A stretch of DNA of 64,000 nt from Gnetum montanum (taxonomy: Eukaryota > Streptophyta > Gnetopsida > Gnetales > Gnetaceae), in assembly GCA_015680685.1 (NCBI GenBank), contig MNCI01007652.1, positions 5,851 through 69,850 on the forward strand, written 5' to 3'. A program made the position numbers and the translations under genes. Position 1 is the stretch's first letter. The number at the start of each line of letters is the position of its first letter. The notes below the pieces were generated by a model, which saw only the letters and a program-made list of their open reading frames with translations, was not told the origin of the DNA and made no database searches. Positions 12,001 to 23,850 of the stretch are shown piece by piece.

Positions 12001-12483
12001 TCTGAAGCCTTATTTGATGGAGAAACTTTCAGAGGCTCAACTGCTTGTGGTTGTGAGAGCTTGGTTGGACTGTTGGTTCTAAAGAAAGGTCTTCTCTTTG
12101 TGTAGATGTCAGAACCAACAACAGGTTAAAGGTTTACAACTCTCGTAGCATTGCATTGCTGTGGTTGAGTGGGAAGTTCCCCTTGCATTGCTGGAGCAGG
12201 TGGTAATGGAGCTATCGGTGTGAGAGTTGCGGATGGGTTCGGAGGATGGTATGTCTGTGGGTTGTCTCCCCTTGGAGAAGGAGTCCTATAATACTCCTGA
12301 GCTTGGTAGTGATGTTGTGGTGTCATGTGACCAATAGAGTCACGTGGAGAGATTGGCTATTGCACATAATAGCCATATGGATCCAATTACCGGTAAGGGT
12401 ATTATTGCCTTGGTGGTGGCATCCCCCATGACTGTGGGTATTGCCACTATTGGTGTTGCTCAATAGGTTGTGGCAGAGTTCCA

Positions 12484-14497
12484 CTTGGATAATATGTTAA
12501 AGGTTGGTGAAACTACCTTGGGTTACCTTGGGGATAATGTAACCTTTGGATTGCTTGCCATTTGTTAAGTTGTGGGTTGAGTGCATACACCCAGACTCTT
12601 GTAGATGTGAGATTATTGGGCAACATCCCTTAGGATGGGCATATTGGCATATCTCACATCCACCATCATTGTCTGTATCAGAATCCACAGCCTCTTTGGT
12701 GATGGCCATTTTACCCTTACCTTTGTTACATGCATGGTCCATGTCCCTCTTTTTCCTTTTGTCATAGTCACTACCTTGCTCCTTAGACTCCTCTACGATT
12801 TTGAGAATGATTTCAAATCTACTATCCAAGGAGTCCCACATTTGTTCTACCTTTATCGATACTTTTGTTGTTAATTTTTGAAGTGGAAAATTTTTCCTAT
12901 TCATCATCTCTTCAAGTGATGACTCTTCCTCCTCCTCACAGAATCTCACTCCTCTTTTTCGAAGGGAAGGATCACGATTGTACTCTTCTGCACTTTCTCT
13001 CTTACATATCTCCCTTTCTTCCTTGGCTACTTGCTCCAACAATCTATGAACCTGATGGAACCTAAGCTTTGATAATCTCCCTTGGGCATACATTCCAAGG
13101 GTTCTCCTATTTTCTTGCCTAAGTCCATCTATGAGATGGCATAGTTGATCCTGCTATGCATAACCATGGCCTGGGCAACGATGTAATAGTTCATAATAAT
13201 GGCCCATGGTAGCACCCAAGGGTTCATGATTCCCTTGATTCCATCCTTGGATTTTCTTTCATAGGTTGGACACCTGGGAGTACGTTTGATACTTATCATT
13301 AAATAGTTATAGCATCATATTCCATCTTTTAATGAATTCTAATTCTAAGGGCCAGTACCAGCTTTCTTCTTCTTTTACTAGTGTCCTTGGGAACAACTTT
13401 AGTTTTTGCCATTCGTTTTCAATGTTCTACAAGGCACATGCATCGTGAAATTCTTGTAAGTGATTTTTAGGATTAGCGTTGTATCCCACCTCAAATCATG
13501 GGATATTATTCATGTCTAACCTCTTGATCTTGCTATCTTTTTGGTGCCTTGTGGGAATTCTTACGGCCTCCGTGATATCTAACATGCTTTAGGTTGCAAG
13601 TAGGGGTTCTTAGTGGTTATTTCGTTCATAGCGTTTGTGATGCCTACGTGATTTCCTACTCTTCCTTCTTCTATGTCATGATTCTCTAAAATGCCCTTAT
13701 CCTTGTTCTTGACTCTCTCGTCGAGGTTTCTCACTCTATTTACCCTTATCCTCATAGTTAGGTTTCTTATGACTACATCCTAATACTAAAGGAGAGAGTG
13801 AATGTGATGATGAAGGTGAAGAAGAAGGAAAACCATTGCCATGACGATGTTTCCTACCTTCTCTTTAGTGGTCTCGGCCTCGATCATGGTTACGATTAGA
13901 ATGGCTGCCCTTATCATGTGTTTGTGTTCCCTCATTGAACACTTGGTGTTCATGGGGATCAGAACCAGGGTTGTGAATCATGAAGTGGAGGTTTTGATAC
14001 ACCACCTCCTGACCATCGTTAGGAGGGAAAACATCATTTGGTGGAGAACCTATTGAAACTGGTTCACCACCCTCAATTTCCCTCAAGACATGTGGAGCAT
14101 TATGGGGCCATTTACCCTTCAAAGATGCATGGTAACTCTCCTATTGCAAGTCCTGTTGACGTTGCACTTCTGTGGGATGATAATCCCTTGTGTCATGGTC
14201 ACATGCAACATATTTTGCGTATAGCTGTGACATGCCAATTCGTGCAAGAGCATGAAGGAGCATGTTGGGGACCGATCTATCTAGAGGCAACACTATGTTA
14301 CCCTCCAAGTCTCTCCAACACAGTTTTTTGTCTTGATGGAGAATAAAGGTAAAGTTAGGTACATACTCATCATGATGAATATATACCACACAGAATTGTT
14401 GAGGAACTGGTAGATCTTGGTTATGTATGTTATGTCATCGACTGTCTCTTGTGTTATTCCTAAGTGGCGAAGTGCTTTTGTGTGAAGAAAAGGACAT
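12484..14497 (-). pseudogene. Gag polyprotein of element B
   Basis: The start at 14497 is chosen because the homologous gag of G starts with ATG in the same context (57024). The N-terminus has PNFTFILHQDKKLCWRDLEG, followed by an Arg/Ser/His-rich basic region (about 13650-13850). The capsid-like core near 13080-13530 contains KLKLFPRTL, LFNDKYQTYSQV and CPGHGY..LCHLIDGL, typical of the retrotransposon gag fold. The C-terminus carries one CCHC-type knuckle, CEICQYAHPKGCCP (about 12625-12665; C-x2-C-x3-H-x4-C), the form found in Athila-type gags. Several in-frame stops, mainly TAG and TGA, break it. A long open piece (12497-13093, 198 codons) remains. It packaged RNA in a virus-like particle when intact. 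Confidence 0.75.
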
Positions 14498-14619
14498 TTT
14501 TGTCTTGTTCGGTGTGCTATTTACCATTATCTTATTTTTTTTATCAACCCTAAGGGTTCATTCTAGCATCCCAATGATATGAATGATCTCCTATGTTCAA
14601 TGTAGCACAAAAACAACTA

Positions 14620-14640
14620 AGTCCACAGCAATGGTGCCAA
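14620..14640 (-). promoter_or_regulatory. Primer-binding site of element B (tRNA-Asp type, mutated)
   Basis: Directly inside the 5' LTR, the minus strand reads TTGGCACCATTGCTGTGGAC. The plant tRNA-Asp primer site is TGGCGCCGTTGCCGGGGA. The match is good with a few changes; F (27290) and G (57143-57160) have better copies. Confidence 0.7.
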
Positions 14641-15347
14641 TGATGAGTGGTGAGGTACCTCTACACTCAACCATATGAATACGAGCATCTCATGCACGAT
14701 TCGGTTGAACTAAGTGCTTACGTTCCCTAATGGAACACTTAAGGTTAATCAATCGTTTTTTTCCCAAACTTACTTGTATTGTCATGGTTGTATGGTTAAG
14801 TAAGCTTAAGGTATATGATTTTTATATCTTTTATCTTTTTAATGCCTTATGCTAATAGGGGAAGGTGAAGAGACTAAGTGACTAACTTTCATTAACTATT
14901 CACTAACTAAGTTCTAAGTGTCCTAATACTAGTATCCATTCCCACTTTCCGCACACACCCTAAACCAGTGCAACGCTATTGGGATCACCAAACACTACTC
15001 ATTATTGGGTTACCAAGTGTTACACACGTGCTCGAAGCAGTCGTACTAAGTGCACTTAATTAGGAGAGTCAAGGGTTGAGAGAGATTAATTATCTAAGAA
15101 AGCATTTAAACATCTAACAATAATTAATTCCTATTTAGCTTAGTCCATATGCTGCAAGGTTTATCAACAAGTTTGTCTTTATTACCGTACATAAATGTGT
15201 GCTTAGGTACAATTTTCTCGAATAAAGATCCATTCACTTTAAGGCTCCTACTGTAGGAACATGGAAATTATTCTAATTCTCAAATGGTAAAATTGTAAGA
15301 GTTTGGCTAAGGGTCTAGATCTAGATGCCTAAAACAAAGAAAGCTGC
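14641..15347 (-). repeat. 5' LTR of element B, part 1 (interrupted by element C)
   Basis: Begins TGATGAGTGG next to the primer site and follows the 3' LTR at 8590 closely until ..AAAGCTGC, where element C starts. The remaining 96 bp lie at 22626-22721. The joined length (about 803 bp) agrees with the 797-bp partner LTR. Confidence 0.88.
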
Positions 15348-16469
15348 TGAAACACCATAAAATTCTAGGTCTCGGCATCTTAACTAAAATTTTTTCTAAG
15401 TGTTAGAGCAATGGCACTTTTTGCACCCTACTATGCTATGTAGCATACCGCTACAGTGTAACACCCTGCTACGCTACGTAATGTAGCACAACACTAACTA
15501 CCAGATTTGCAATATTTTTCCAAGTGTCAGTACAATGGTACTTTCTAGACCGTGCTACACTATGTAGCGTAGTGTAGCGTAACACAACACCAACTACCAG
15601 ATTTGCAATATTTTTCTAAGTGTGAGAACGATGGCACTTTCTACACCCTACTACACTATGTAGCGTAGTGCTATAGTGCAATACCCAGCACTACAGTGCA
15701 TAGCGTAGCGCTATAGTGCAATACCTAGCACTACAGTGCATAGCATAATGCTACAGTACGATACCCAGTGCTACAGTACGTAGCCTAGTGCTACAGTGTA
15801 ACACCTACTGCACTACCATGTGGCACCTAATTTGCATTTTGGGCTAACCCTAGCACTATAAATACCTCTACGCCCTCTTTTGAAAGAAAACAGGGGAGCA
15901 AAAGAGGGGAGGCTTTCATTTTTCTTCACCAGCAAGGTAGTTGGCACTTCCATTTTTTTGGCATTTAGCTCCATGGACAAACGAGACCCAAAGCATACCA
16001 CACCGACCCAACAAGCACAGTTTATTACAGTGAGCACCAGATTTCACAGCTCGACACCATCGAGGCTGTGATTGTGCTCCTACTATGCCTATTGTACACT
16101 TTGTATACCTGTACCCCTTTTTTGGGGTAGCGCATCTTTCTATTCAAACTCTCTTTCTGTCTGATTATAGCATTTACTTTTTTGCATTGTTAAATGCTTA
16201 ATCGGGTCCACTATCTTGTTACGTGCTTTAGCATGTTTCTACTGTTGTGCACATTACGTTTTCTTTTATTCTACCACCAGGTGTTTCAATTAAAATCATT
16301 GTTTGCAAAAGGTTAAGTTACACCAGTTAAGTTCCTATCTGATTGACCAGACTGTTCAAGGCACCCTGAATTTGTTTTCTCTAGCATGGCCCTCATGCAG
16401 ATTCGGGGTTAGGCTGTGCACCCAAAGACCTCTCGATGTTTCCAGCCATCGACGTTTTCTGTTGCCATA
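15348..16469 (+). repeat. 5' LTR of element C
   Basis: Aligned end to end with 21421-22620. The 3' copy has an intact CA end; here it reads TA. It contains the palindrome cluster and TATA box described separately. No standard tRNA primer match is obvious just after 16469, so the primer used is unknown to me. Confidence 0.82.
15420..15864 (+). promoter_or_regulatory. U3 promoter of element C: palindrome array plus TATA box
   Basis: 15425-15815 is a dense array of GTAGCGTAG / CTACGCTAC / GCTACAGTGCA units, many forming short perfect hairpins. It stops about 40 bp before TATAAATA at 15857-15864. The 3' LTR repeats the arrangement at 21495-21935 with TATA at 21988-21995, but the number and order of units differ, so the array is evolving faster than the flanking LTR. 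Transcription would start about 30 bp past the TATA box. Confidence 0.7.
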
Positions 16470-16837
16470 GTTTTTAGCACTACAAGGAGGGCCTAAACCA
16501 TTTCTATATACATTTTTGTTTAGCACTTAGTCAAAACTTTGGATGTTCTAGAGAGCATAACAAGTTCTCCTAGCGTAGCAAGTTCCAGCATAGCGAGCGC
16601 TACACTAGAGTTGGCCATTTTTAGCAGTTGTCATACTTAGTACTTTTTCTACATTTTTATACTTAGCATCTTTTTGGCATTTTTATACTTAGCATTTTTT
16701 TCTGCATTGTTACACTTAGCCATTTCCCTACTATTGACAGGCTTCATCATTTTTTTGCTATTTTTAGAGTTAGCCATTTTTTGCAACTAACAACTCTTAC
16801 AACCTGATCTATGAATATGAATCTAGATTAACCTTCC
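16470..16837 (+). other. Untranslated leader of element C with tandem repeats
   Basis: Non-coding. About 16620-16790 contains four to five diverged copies of a unit of about 27 bp, CATTTTTATACTTAGCAT and variants. Confidence 0.6.
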
Positions 16838-19470
16838 ATGTTGGTGTCTAACATATTTTATACTGCAACCCAGCCAAAGCATGCCGCATTAAGCCATGAA
16901 CAATACAATTTTTTTTGTGCCAAAATCCAAGCAAGATTACCAATGGAATACCTTGATTTAGCGGTAAAACAAGACTACAAACGAGTCCATTGGAATGGAC
17001 AAGAGTATAACCCTTTCTTGTTTAACATAATCCCACTCATGGAGCCCTACCACCAATTTTTGTCCCAACTCATCCATGCAAACAAGCATGATGTAGGGAC
17101 AACCTATGAGGAAGCCTCACAAAAGGAGGAAGATGAGTTTGAGGCCCACTCTGAGCATGAGAGCCCCTTCTACATTGTGTTCCAACAATCACTCCCTAGT
17201 AAAGCCCCTCCTTGGTTTGGTTCATCCATCCCCTCCAAGATAGTAACCATGCCAATTCATCCTTCCTTGCAAGCAACTAATGCATTTTCCCAGTACTATG
17301 CTCATGCAGGGGCCACTTCCCAACACCAAACAACTTAAGCATCCTACATCTCGCCTATCTCATCGGTGTCTATGGTGTCTGTCCAACCCACCCATGTGTG
17401 GCCCACTCCAATCACCACACCCATCACTCAACCATTACACCAGCAATCATCTGCTATGACATTAAACTGGAAAACTCCATAACAACAATTCTACCCTATG
17501 CTATGCAACCAACCCAAGCCCAGCTAATGCAACTAGTTGGCACATCCCCAAGCTTGGATCAGGAATTCCAACTAATCCAAAGTTTGATAGAGAAGATCAA
17601 CCAACTTAAGGCTACCTCCTCTGACACCATCAAGGTGGTGGACTTCTATCAAGATGATCCCATAAGTTCTACGGTACCACCCCTAACACTTTCAACTAGG
17701 GCCCAACTACCTCAATTTACCAAGTACAATGGAGAATAGGATCCTAATGCACACTTGGTCACATTTCGATCTGAATACCTACCCCTTCAAGCTTGGCCAC
17801 ACACCATCATGAGTGTGTTTCCCATGTTCCTTACTAGCAAGGCCTTGGACTAGTATCGTACACTTCCCAAGACCTCAATCTCCTCTTTGGAGGATCTCAT
17901 AAGAAAGTTTGTGACATGCTTCAGATACAACCTAAAGCCCGAAGCAACCCTTGACCACTTGATGCAAGTTAAATAGGGGCTTCTAGATCCCATGCCAAAA
18001 TTCCTCCAATGTTGGAATGCTACATCGAACGAAATGCATGAACCCTTAGTGAAGACACACCTAATAGCTATCTTCAAAGGTGTAGTGAATGACTTCATCA
18101 AGTCCAAACTATATTATCTAGCCCTGAAGTCTCTTAGCCAAGCCTTTGCCCAAGTAAAAAGCATAGATGAAGCAACGCAAATTAGCAATGATCCAGCCTA
18201 TATGGCCTACAAAAACCAACATGCTTGCAAGGAAAACACAACAGTGATAATAGTAGCCACAAGCACAAAAGCAACCAACCAAGGCCCGATAGCTAAGTAG
18301 CCCAGAGGCCCAACTAACAAAACTATCAACTTTGGCACCAACTCACCTACATTGATTGGGGCTACCCCCAAGACTAAACTTTCAATGTAAGGACCACTCA
18401 AAGTATACACCACTACCACTGCAACCCTCTGAACTACTAGAGTAACTCTTGAAGGCTGGAAAAATCCAACACAAACACGTATCGACAATTTCTCACCAAA
18501 ACATGATAGGTACTGTGAACTACTAAGGAACCCCACTTTAGCAATACCAAACGAGCCCCTAGTTCCACAACACTTTAAGCTGGACTAATATTGTGATTAC
18601 CACCAATTGGCTAGTCATAGTACAAAAAATAATTGTACTTTGCAAGATAACGTGCAGAGAATGATAGAACGTGGCCAACTGGTGATCAACACGGTGAGTC
18701 AATCCAACATAGATGATGCCTCCTATGTCATAAATTCCATTAGCATAGGTGGTAAGTATAAACCTATGCAACATTTTGTGATCCATGTGCCTCCCAGTAA
18801 GGGAAGGGTCCCCTCCACCCCCACACACAAGAGGCCTTCCTTTGTTATCAAAGTGCCACCTCGAGCACCCACAACAACCTTTGTGGTCAAAGTTCCATAG
18901 CAATCATCCACTAAGATGTTAAATTGGCATGATGCTAAGAAACCTTTCTTCATCAAGGTTCCACAACAAGTTGGTCACACAACAACTCTACCTAAATCAC
19001 CATTTGTCATAAGGATGCCACAACATGATGGCCCCTTACCTATCCAAAGCCCAATAGTATAGTGAACAATCCACAGAGTGCATGTTGATGATGGTGTAGT
19101 AGAAAAAGTAGTCCTATATTCCATCATTGACAAACTAGGTCTGGAAAATGAAATCAGGTTAACCAAAACCATGTGTCTGAAATCCTTCAACTGATCATGT
19201 GTCACGGTTAGGGGTACAATCAAATTAGCCTTTGTGGAAAGAGAGAAATTTCCCACTAGTGTAGATTTCATTTTCATAGAGGAGATGCCAAGTTTCAACA
19301 TGATTCTAGGCAAGCCTTGGCTAGCCCAACTAAGGACCATCTCCTCTCCCACCCACCAAGAAATCCACCTTCGATACGAAGGTGGTTAAGTTATCATCCA
19401 TGGTGATAATGTTTCCTCTTCGAATATCCATGACATAGACATGATGCAAGTTTTAAAATAATAGTTTCTT
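16838..19470 (+). pseudogene. Gag-protease polyprotein of element C
   Basis: The first open piece (16838-17338, frame 2) has NGQEYNPFLFNIIPLMEPYH and an acidic stretch. The protein then moves to frame 1 near 17400-17500 and stays there to the end. Gag core: AQLPQFTKYNGE-stop-DPNAHL, LEDLIRKFVTCFRYN, DHLMQVK, and SLSQAFAQVKSIDEA. The knuckle-like YCDYHQLASHSTKNNC with MIERGQL is at about 18594-18680. Protease (about 19060-19370): HRVHVDDGVV at the active-site position, where Tat proteins usually have D-G-G-S, then MPSFNMILGKPWLAQLR. The region between gag and protease repeats FVIKVP(P) five to six times (18770-19020). Seven or more in-frame stops inactivate it. The expected reverse transcriptase never follows; frames end by about 19740. 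Confidence 0.75.
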
Positions 19471-20044
19471 AGTGGTACACCTATAACAACCAACGAAGCG
19501 CCTAAGGCTAACACACCTAAACGAGTGGTTGAAGCCAACAGCCTCCCAGAGGACCCTAAGCCTTGCACACCTCCTAATCCACACCGAGTTGGGAAGAAAC
19601 TACATGATCAAGACTTTGCCTTGGCCAAAAACACATTAAGAACATGCTTATCCTTTGCCTCCACTTCCCATGCATTTTTGAATTTCATTTACATTGCACT
19701 AGCGTATGGATTTACATTTTTCCTACTTACTTAGATTAGGCATTTCATTTTGTTTACATATGTGTTTTACTTTGTTTATGCATCCATCCACTTAGCTTAC
19801 GCATTACATCTAAAAACATAAAAAAAAACTAAAAAACATGAAACTACAAAAACACATGGCCCGAAAAGAACTTAAATTAGCCAATGACCCGAAATGGTCT
19901 AGAACTACCACTTTTTGCATTATGTTCCTTTTATTCATCCATTTTAACCTTGTTTACGATAGGTGTTTCTTGATGTTATTTTGTTTTTAGTTGATTTTTG
20001 TAGGATCTTGTAGGCACATAGCATGACTACACGTGTAGCATCAC

Positions 20045-20290
20045 ATCTTATACAAGCAAGGTAAGCACCAGTCTGCTATGACTATAAACTGGCATAGATA
20101 GTCTGCTATGACTATAAATTGGCACAGATCATCCTTGGGTCATGACGTTAAATTGGCACAACATCCATTGTCTACTATGACATTAAACTAGCATCCAATA
20201 GGCTACTAGGACTATAAAATAGCACATCACGGTTTTCCAGGACCTTAAACTGGGTTCATAGTCTGCAAGGACTTTAAATTGGAATGTAGT
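20045..20290 (+). repeat. Tandem array of about 31-38-bp units (CTGCTATGACTATAAATTGG)
   Basis: About seven diverged copies of (G/T)CTGCTATGACTATAAA(T/C)TGGCAC. A clearly related single copy, CTGCTATGACATTAAACTGG, lies in the gag region at about 17450. Confidence 0.75.
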
Positions 20291-20339
20291 TGATCTAATC
20301 CAAACACTTGCCATTACCTTGGGCGCACTCACAACATAA

Positions 20340-20545
20340 TTGCCTCCTACCATTCTCATGATTCTTTTGGAGCACTTTCCATTAGTGCGGCATTCAGAAC
20401 ACTTGCAGCATCATTGCCTTAGCACTTTCACTAGCTTTTTGAGCACTTGCAATTAGCACAACATTTGGCACTTGTAGCATCTTTGCATCTAACACTTGCA
20501 GTACCTTCACCTCTGGCATTTGCACTTTCATTTCACATTTTGTGG
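20340..20545 (+). repeat. Degenerate tandem array around GCACTTGCA
   Basis: Repeated GCACTT(G/T)CA(A/G) and TAGCATC/ATTAGCAC elements every 25-35 bp. Poorly conserved, so boundaries are approximate. Confidence 0.4.
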
Positions 20546-21405
20546 GTTTCTTGTCCTCTCTGAGTTATGTTTGTAGGATGAAGCCTTGGAGATAGTCATG
20601 CAAAGATGCATCTCATCACAACGGCAAGTCACCACATTACTTTGATGTGCATGATGGGACTAGTTGAGCCACTCAAGAGTGCACATTCCCCTCATCCCTA
20701 TTATAGCCTATGCACATCCAATTCTTCATCCCAATATCCTTTCGTCCTCCTCATACCGATGATTTCACACTTCTCTGATGCATATGCACTGTGACACACA
20801 TGGCATTCCCTTCACATCAACTATAGAACCCATGGTTGATGTAACACAATTCATCCTGTGGGATGCCTCTGTTGTGTGGTAAAGGCCTAAGTAGATGTAA
20901 AATGAGTCATCCTTGGGAGGAAACATCTATTCTATAGATGCAATGTGATGCATAAAAAAAAGCCCATCTTTTCGATGGCCAACTTGTAGCAAACATTTAG
21001 TAGTAAGCCGAACCCAAAGAAGGTTTGCCTCACAAAAAAAAATCAACAACGTTGCAGCTTCGCAATTGGCCCATCCTTAGATCAACTTTGATCCTCCCAT
21101 GAGTACTTTGATGAAAGGTCAATGTTTCAGGGGCAAGCTACTTCATGCCATGGTCACCATCAGCCATGCTAAATTTTCATCTTACATCATGATCCACTTT
21201 TTGCATTTCATTCCCACCATTTAAATTTCATCTCCCTAGTATTGCCTATATCCCTTCTCCCCTAACATAACCTTATTCCTGTAACACTCTTGAGTAAGGT
21301 AAAATGACATCTGATCTTGTGCTAACAAATGATGTTGATGACATATTTTTTGTGATGTTTTGTAATTCTTTATTGATGTCTTTCGAGCCATTCCTCTAGA
21401 CATCA

Positions 21406-21420
21406 ACAAAGAGGGGCCAT
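21406..21420 (+). promoter_or_regulatory. Polypurine tract of element C
   Basis: ACAAAGAGGGGCCAT directly precedes the TGAAACACC start of the 3' LTR, the expected place for the plus-strand priming site. Confidence 0.7.
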
Positions 21421-22620
21421 TGAAACACCACAAAATTCCAGGTCTTGGCATCTCGACTGCATATTTTTCTAAGTGTCAGAGCGATGACACTTTTTGCACC
21501 CTACTACACTATGTAGTGTAGCGCTACAATGCGTAGCATAGCACTACAGTGTGTAGTGTAGTGTTACAATGTAACACCCTTCTACGCTATGTAGCGTAGC
21601 ATAGCGTAGCACTATAGTGTAACACTTTGCTATGCTATGTAGTGTAGCACAACACTAACTGCCAGATTTGCAAAATATTTCTAAGTGTTATAATGATAGC
21701 ACTTTCTAGACCTTGCTACGCTATGTAGCGTAGCATAGCGTAGCACAACACCAACTGCTAGATTTGCAAGATTTTTCTAAGTGTGAGAATGATGACACTT
21801 TTTACATCCTGCTACACTATGTAGCATAGCATAGCATAGTGCTACAATGCAATACCCAGTGCTACAGTGCATAGCATCACGCTACAGTGCATAGCGTAGT
21901 GCTACAGTGCAATACCTAGTGCTACATTGTAACACATACCGCACTACCACATGGCACCTGATCTGCATTTTGGGCTAACCCTAGCACTATAAATACCTTT
22001 ATGCCGTTTTTCAAAAGAAAATAAGGGAGGAAAGGAGGGAAGGCTTCCATTTTTTTTCACCAACAAGGCAGTTGGCACTTCAATTTTTTTTTGGCATTTT
22101 GACATCTTGGCATTTAGCTCTATAGGTGAATGAGATCTAGAGCATACCACACCGACCTAGCAAGCACAGTTTATCATAGTGAGCACCAGATTTCATAGCT
22201 CGACACCACCAAGGCTATGATTGTGCTCCTATGGTGCCTATTGTACACTTTGTATACCTATACCCTTTTTCTGGGGCGGTGCATCTTTCTATTCAGACAC
22301 TATTTCTATCTTATTATAGCATTTAATTTTTTGGCATTGTTAAACCCTTAATCATGTCCACTGTCTTGTTATGCACTTTAGCACATTTCTACTATTGTGC
22401 ACATTACGTTTTCTTTTATTCTACCACCAGGTGTTTCATTTAAAATCATTATTTGCAAAAGGTTAAGTTACATTGGTTAAGTCCCTGTCTGATTGACTAG
22501 ACTATTTAGGCCACCTTGTTTTCATTTTATCTAGCATGGCCCTTGCATGGGTCTGGGGTTAAAACTATTTTCCCAACAACCTCTCAATGTTTTTAGCCAT
22601 CAACGTTTTTAGTCGCTACA
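21421..22620 (+). repeat. 3' LTR of element C
   Basis: 1200 bp, TGAAACACC to GCTACA. It diverges from the 5' LTR by substitutions throughout and by array length. Its palindrome array includes GCTACGCTA-TG-TAGCGTAGC (near 21715), with 9-bp exactly complementary arms. Confidence 0.85.
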
Positions 22621-22625
22621 GCCGC

Positions 22626-22721
22626 CTCTTATTTATAGACATTGCGGCGAGCTACGATATCTCGTACTCGATATCGTAGGAGCGGATGCAATATTGCGGA
22701 CTGCGATATCATGGCTCATCA
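22626..22721 (-). repeat. 5' LTR of element B, part 2
   Basis: Resumes B's LTR after element C: CTCTTATTTATAG (TATA complement 22630-22637), then the palindrome ACGATATC..GATATCGT at 22654-22677 and a second GATATC, ending GGCTCATCA. Followed by ATAGG, the duplication of B. Confidence 0.88.
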
Positions 22722-22726
22722 ATAGG

Positions 22727-23340
22727 CATTTTGATAATCTTTCATACCAAATGGTTAATGCTTATTTTGGCCCATATAAAATCCTCTTTAAGCTGTATAG
22801 ATGACTTGGATGATAAGAATTGATAAATCCTTTAGATTACTCAATATCAGCTTTCTCTTGGATGAATTAGTTTTAAAATGCACTTTTCACATCCATTAGT
22901 TTAAGGTGAATTCTTTGTAGCATGTAAAGATCATGAGGACATCAATAGCCACTATTCAAGTAACAAATGGGAAGATTTTATTGAAGTTTATTGCTGCGTA
23001 TTAATTATACTCCTCTGTTACCCATCTTATTTTATCTCTAACAACTATACTTTGTTAATTTTTTTTGAAAGACCCATTTTCTTTTGATGATGAACCTATC
23101 ATTTTGTCTAGGAACTAGCTTCCACACATCACTTCTTGAAAATTAATTGAATTCATCTTGCTTAGCAAGAATCCAATCCTCAACATTTTTTTACCTCTTT
23201 AAAGTTTTTGGGCTTAACTCCTAAAAGGTAGGTTGAATAAGAACATAATTTGCTAGTGGCTTGTCTAGTCTTTACTCCATCTTGAGAACCTTTGATGATG
23301 TTTCTCTTTGAATGTGCTCTTGGAAATCCAAGCATTATTG
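22727..23340 (-). pseudogene. Ty1/copia reverse transcriptase with upstream linker (minus strand)
   Basis: From right to left the minus strand encodes DGVKTRQATSKLCSYSTYL, PKNFKEV, a WKLVPRQN-like block (about 23100), KWVFQKK, LMDVKSAF, FIQEKADIE, ILYGPK-stop-ALTIWYERLSKCL. These are, in order, the integrase-RT linker and RT blocks of a SIRE-type copia element (normally PKN.EEA..DE.W..AM..EL..F, KWVFRNK, QMDVKSAFLNG, ALYGLKQAPRAWYERLS). Several stops and frame changes make it a pseudogene. Its C-terminal continuation is at 8527-8589, displaced by insertion of element B. Confidence 0.8.
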
Positions 23341-23399
23341 AAGCTACCATAGGTGTTTTTTCTCTTTCCTTTCATTTTCATTATTAAGCTTAGTATGAT

Positions 23400-23850
23400 G
23401 AATTTTCCAAGATCAAGATACAAAGAATATACATCATTATACTAAGATTAATAATGAAAGTTCCAAAAAGAGAAGATGGAGCAACTAGATTATAACATTG
23501 TCAAAAGATTGAAAAATATATCTAATTAGAGGAATTGTAGATGTAACATGGTTGGCCAAATTAAAATGACCAAGTGATTATAAGAATAACCCATATCTAT
23601 GTAAGAGATCCAACTAGAAGAGTTGAAGGAGTTAACATAAGTCCTCTCATAAAGGAACAAGAAATATCATCAAACCTATAGAGTTAAGATTAGGAGTTTT
23701 TAGACAAAGAGCAAATGCTGAACACCTGCAAGGTAGAAGTCACATAAGACTATATAAGAAATACAATAGTAATAATTAAAACTAATGGAGGAAACAAAAA
23801 AATAATTCAGTAAGGAAAAACATTAAATCTAGTATAGTCATATAGAGTAA
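23400..23850. repeat. Dispersed repeat X, copy 1
   Basis: About 450 bp homologous, same orientation, to 63410-63853. Shared landmarks include TATAAGAA, GGAGTTAA/GGAGTTAAGAT, GAAGTCACA, ACAATAGTAATAA and the end TATAGTCATAT, after which both copies diverge. Read on the minus strand it has a T-rich TTTCCTCCATTAG stretch reminiscent of copia LTRs, but I cannot identify it. Both copies lie close to minus-strand copia remnants. Confidence 0.5.

Larger units (their letters stand above)
19741..21405 (+). other. Non-coding 3' region of element C
   Basis: No domain or convincing frame. It begins with a T-rich stretch and carries two tandem arrays (20045-20290 and 20340-20545). It replaces the pol region expected in a complete Tat element. 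Confidence 0.65.
15348..22620 (+). mobile_element. Element C: Tat/Ogre-like LTR retrotransposon with gag and protease only
   Basis: LTRs run from TGAAACACC to a TACA/CATA end: 15348-16469 (1122 bp) and 21421-22620 (1200 bp). The flanks GCTGC (15343-15347) and GCCGC (22621-22625) are a 5-bp duplication with one change; the uninterrupted site in B's other LTR reads GCTGC. The internal 4.95 kb holds gag and a protease segment, then about 1.9 kb of non-coding tandem-repeat DNA up to a polypurine tract. No reverse transcriptase or integrase is present, and there is no gap where they could hide. The Tat/Ogre placement rests on the gag knuckle YCDYHQLASHSTKNNC followed by IERGQL and on the protease motif ILGKPWL. 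C is the youngest layer of this nest by insertion order. Confidence 0.87.
8590..22721 (-). mobile_element. Element B: Athila-like LTR retrotransposon (gag-protease, no pol), carrying nested element C
   Basis: Boundaries are TGATGAG..CTCATCA with a perfect 5-bp duplication ATAGG. Order on the minus strand: 5' LTR (22721-22626 plus 15347-14641, split by element C), tRNA-Asp-like primer site, gag (14497-12484), proline-rich region, protease (about 12000-11470), long non-coding 3' region with an N gap, polypurine tract, 3' LTR (9386-8590). Without C the element is about 6.9 kb. The two LTRs are 797 and about 803 bp and clearly diverged. No reverse transcriptase, RNase H or integrase motif is visible between protease and 3' LTR, and the 393-bp gap is too small to hide them, so B would depend on enzymes from elsewhere. 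B sits inside a copia reverse transcriptase. Confidence 0.88.

Noticed and set aside
15425-21935. CRISPR-like array of spaced GTAGCG repeats
   Set aside because: Units are short, overlapping and palindromic with no uniform spacers, and they lie in plant LTR promoters.
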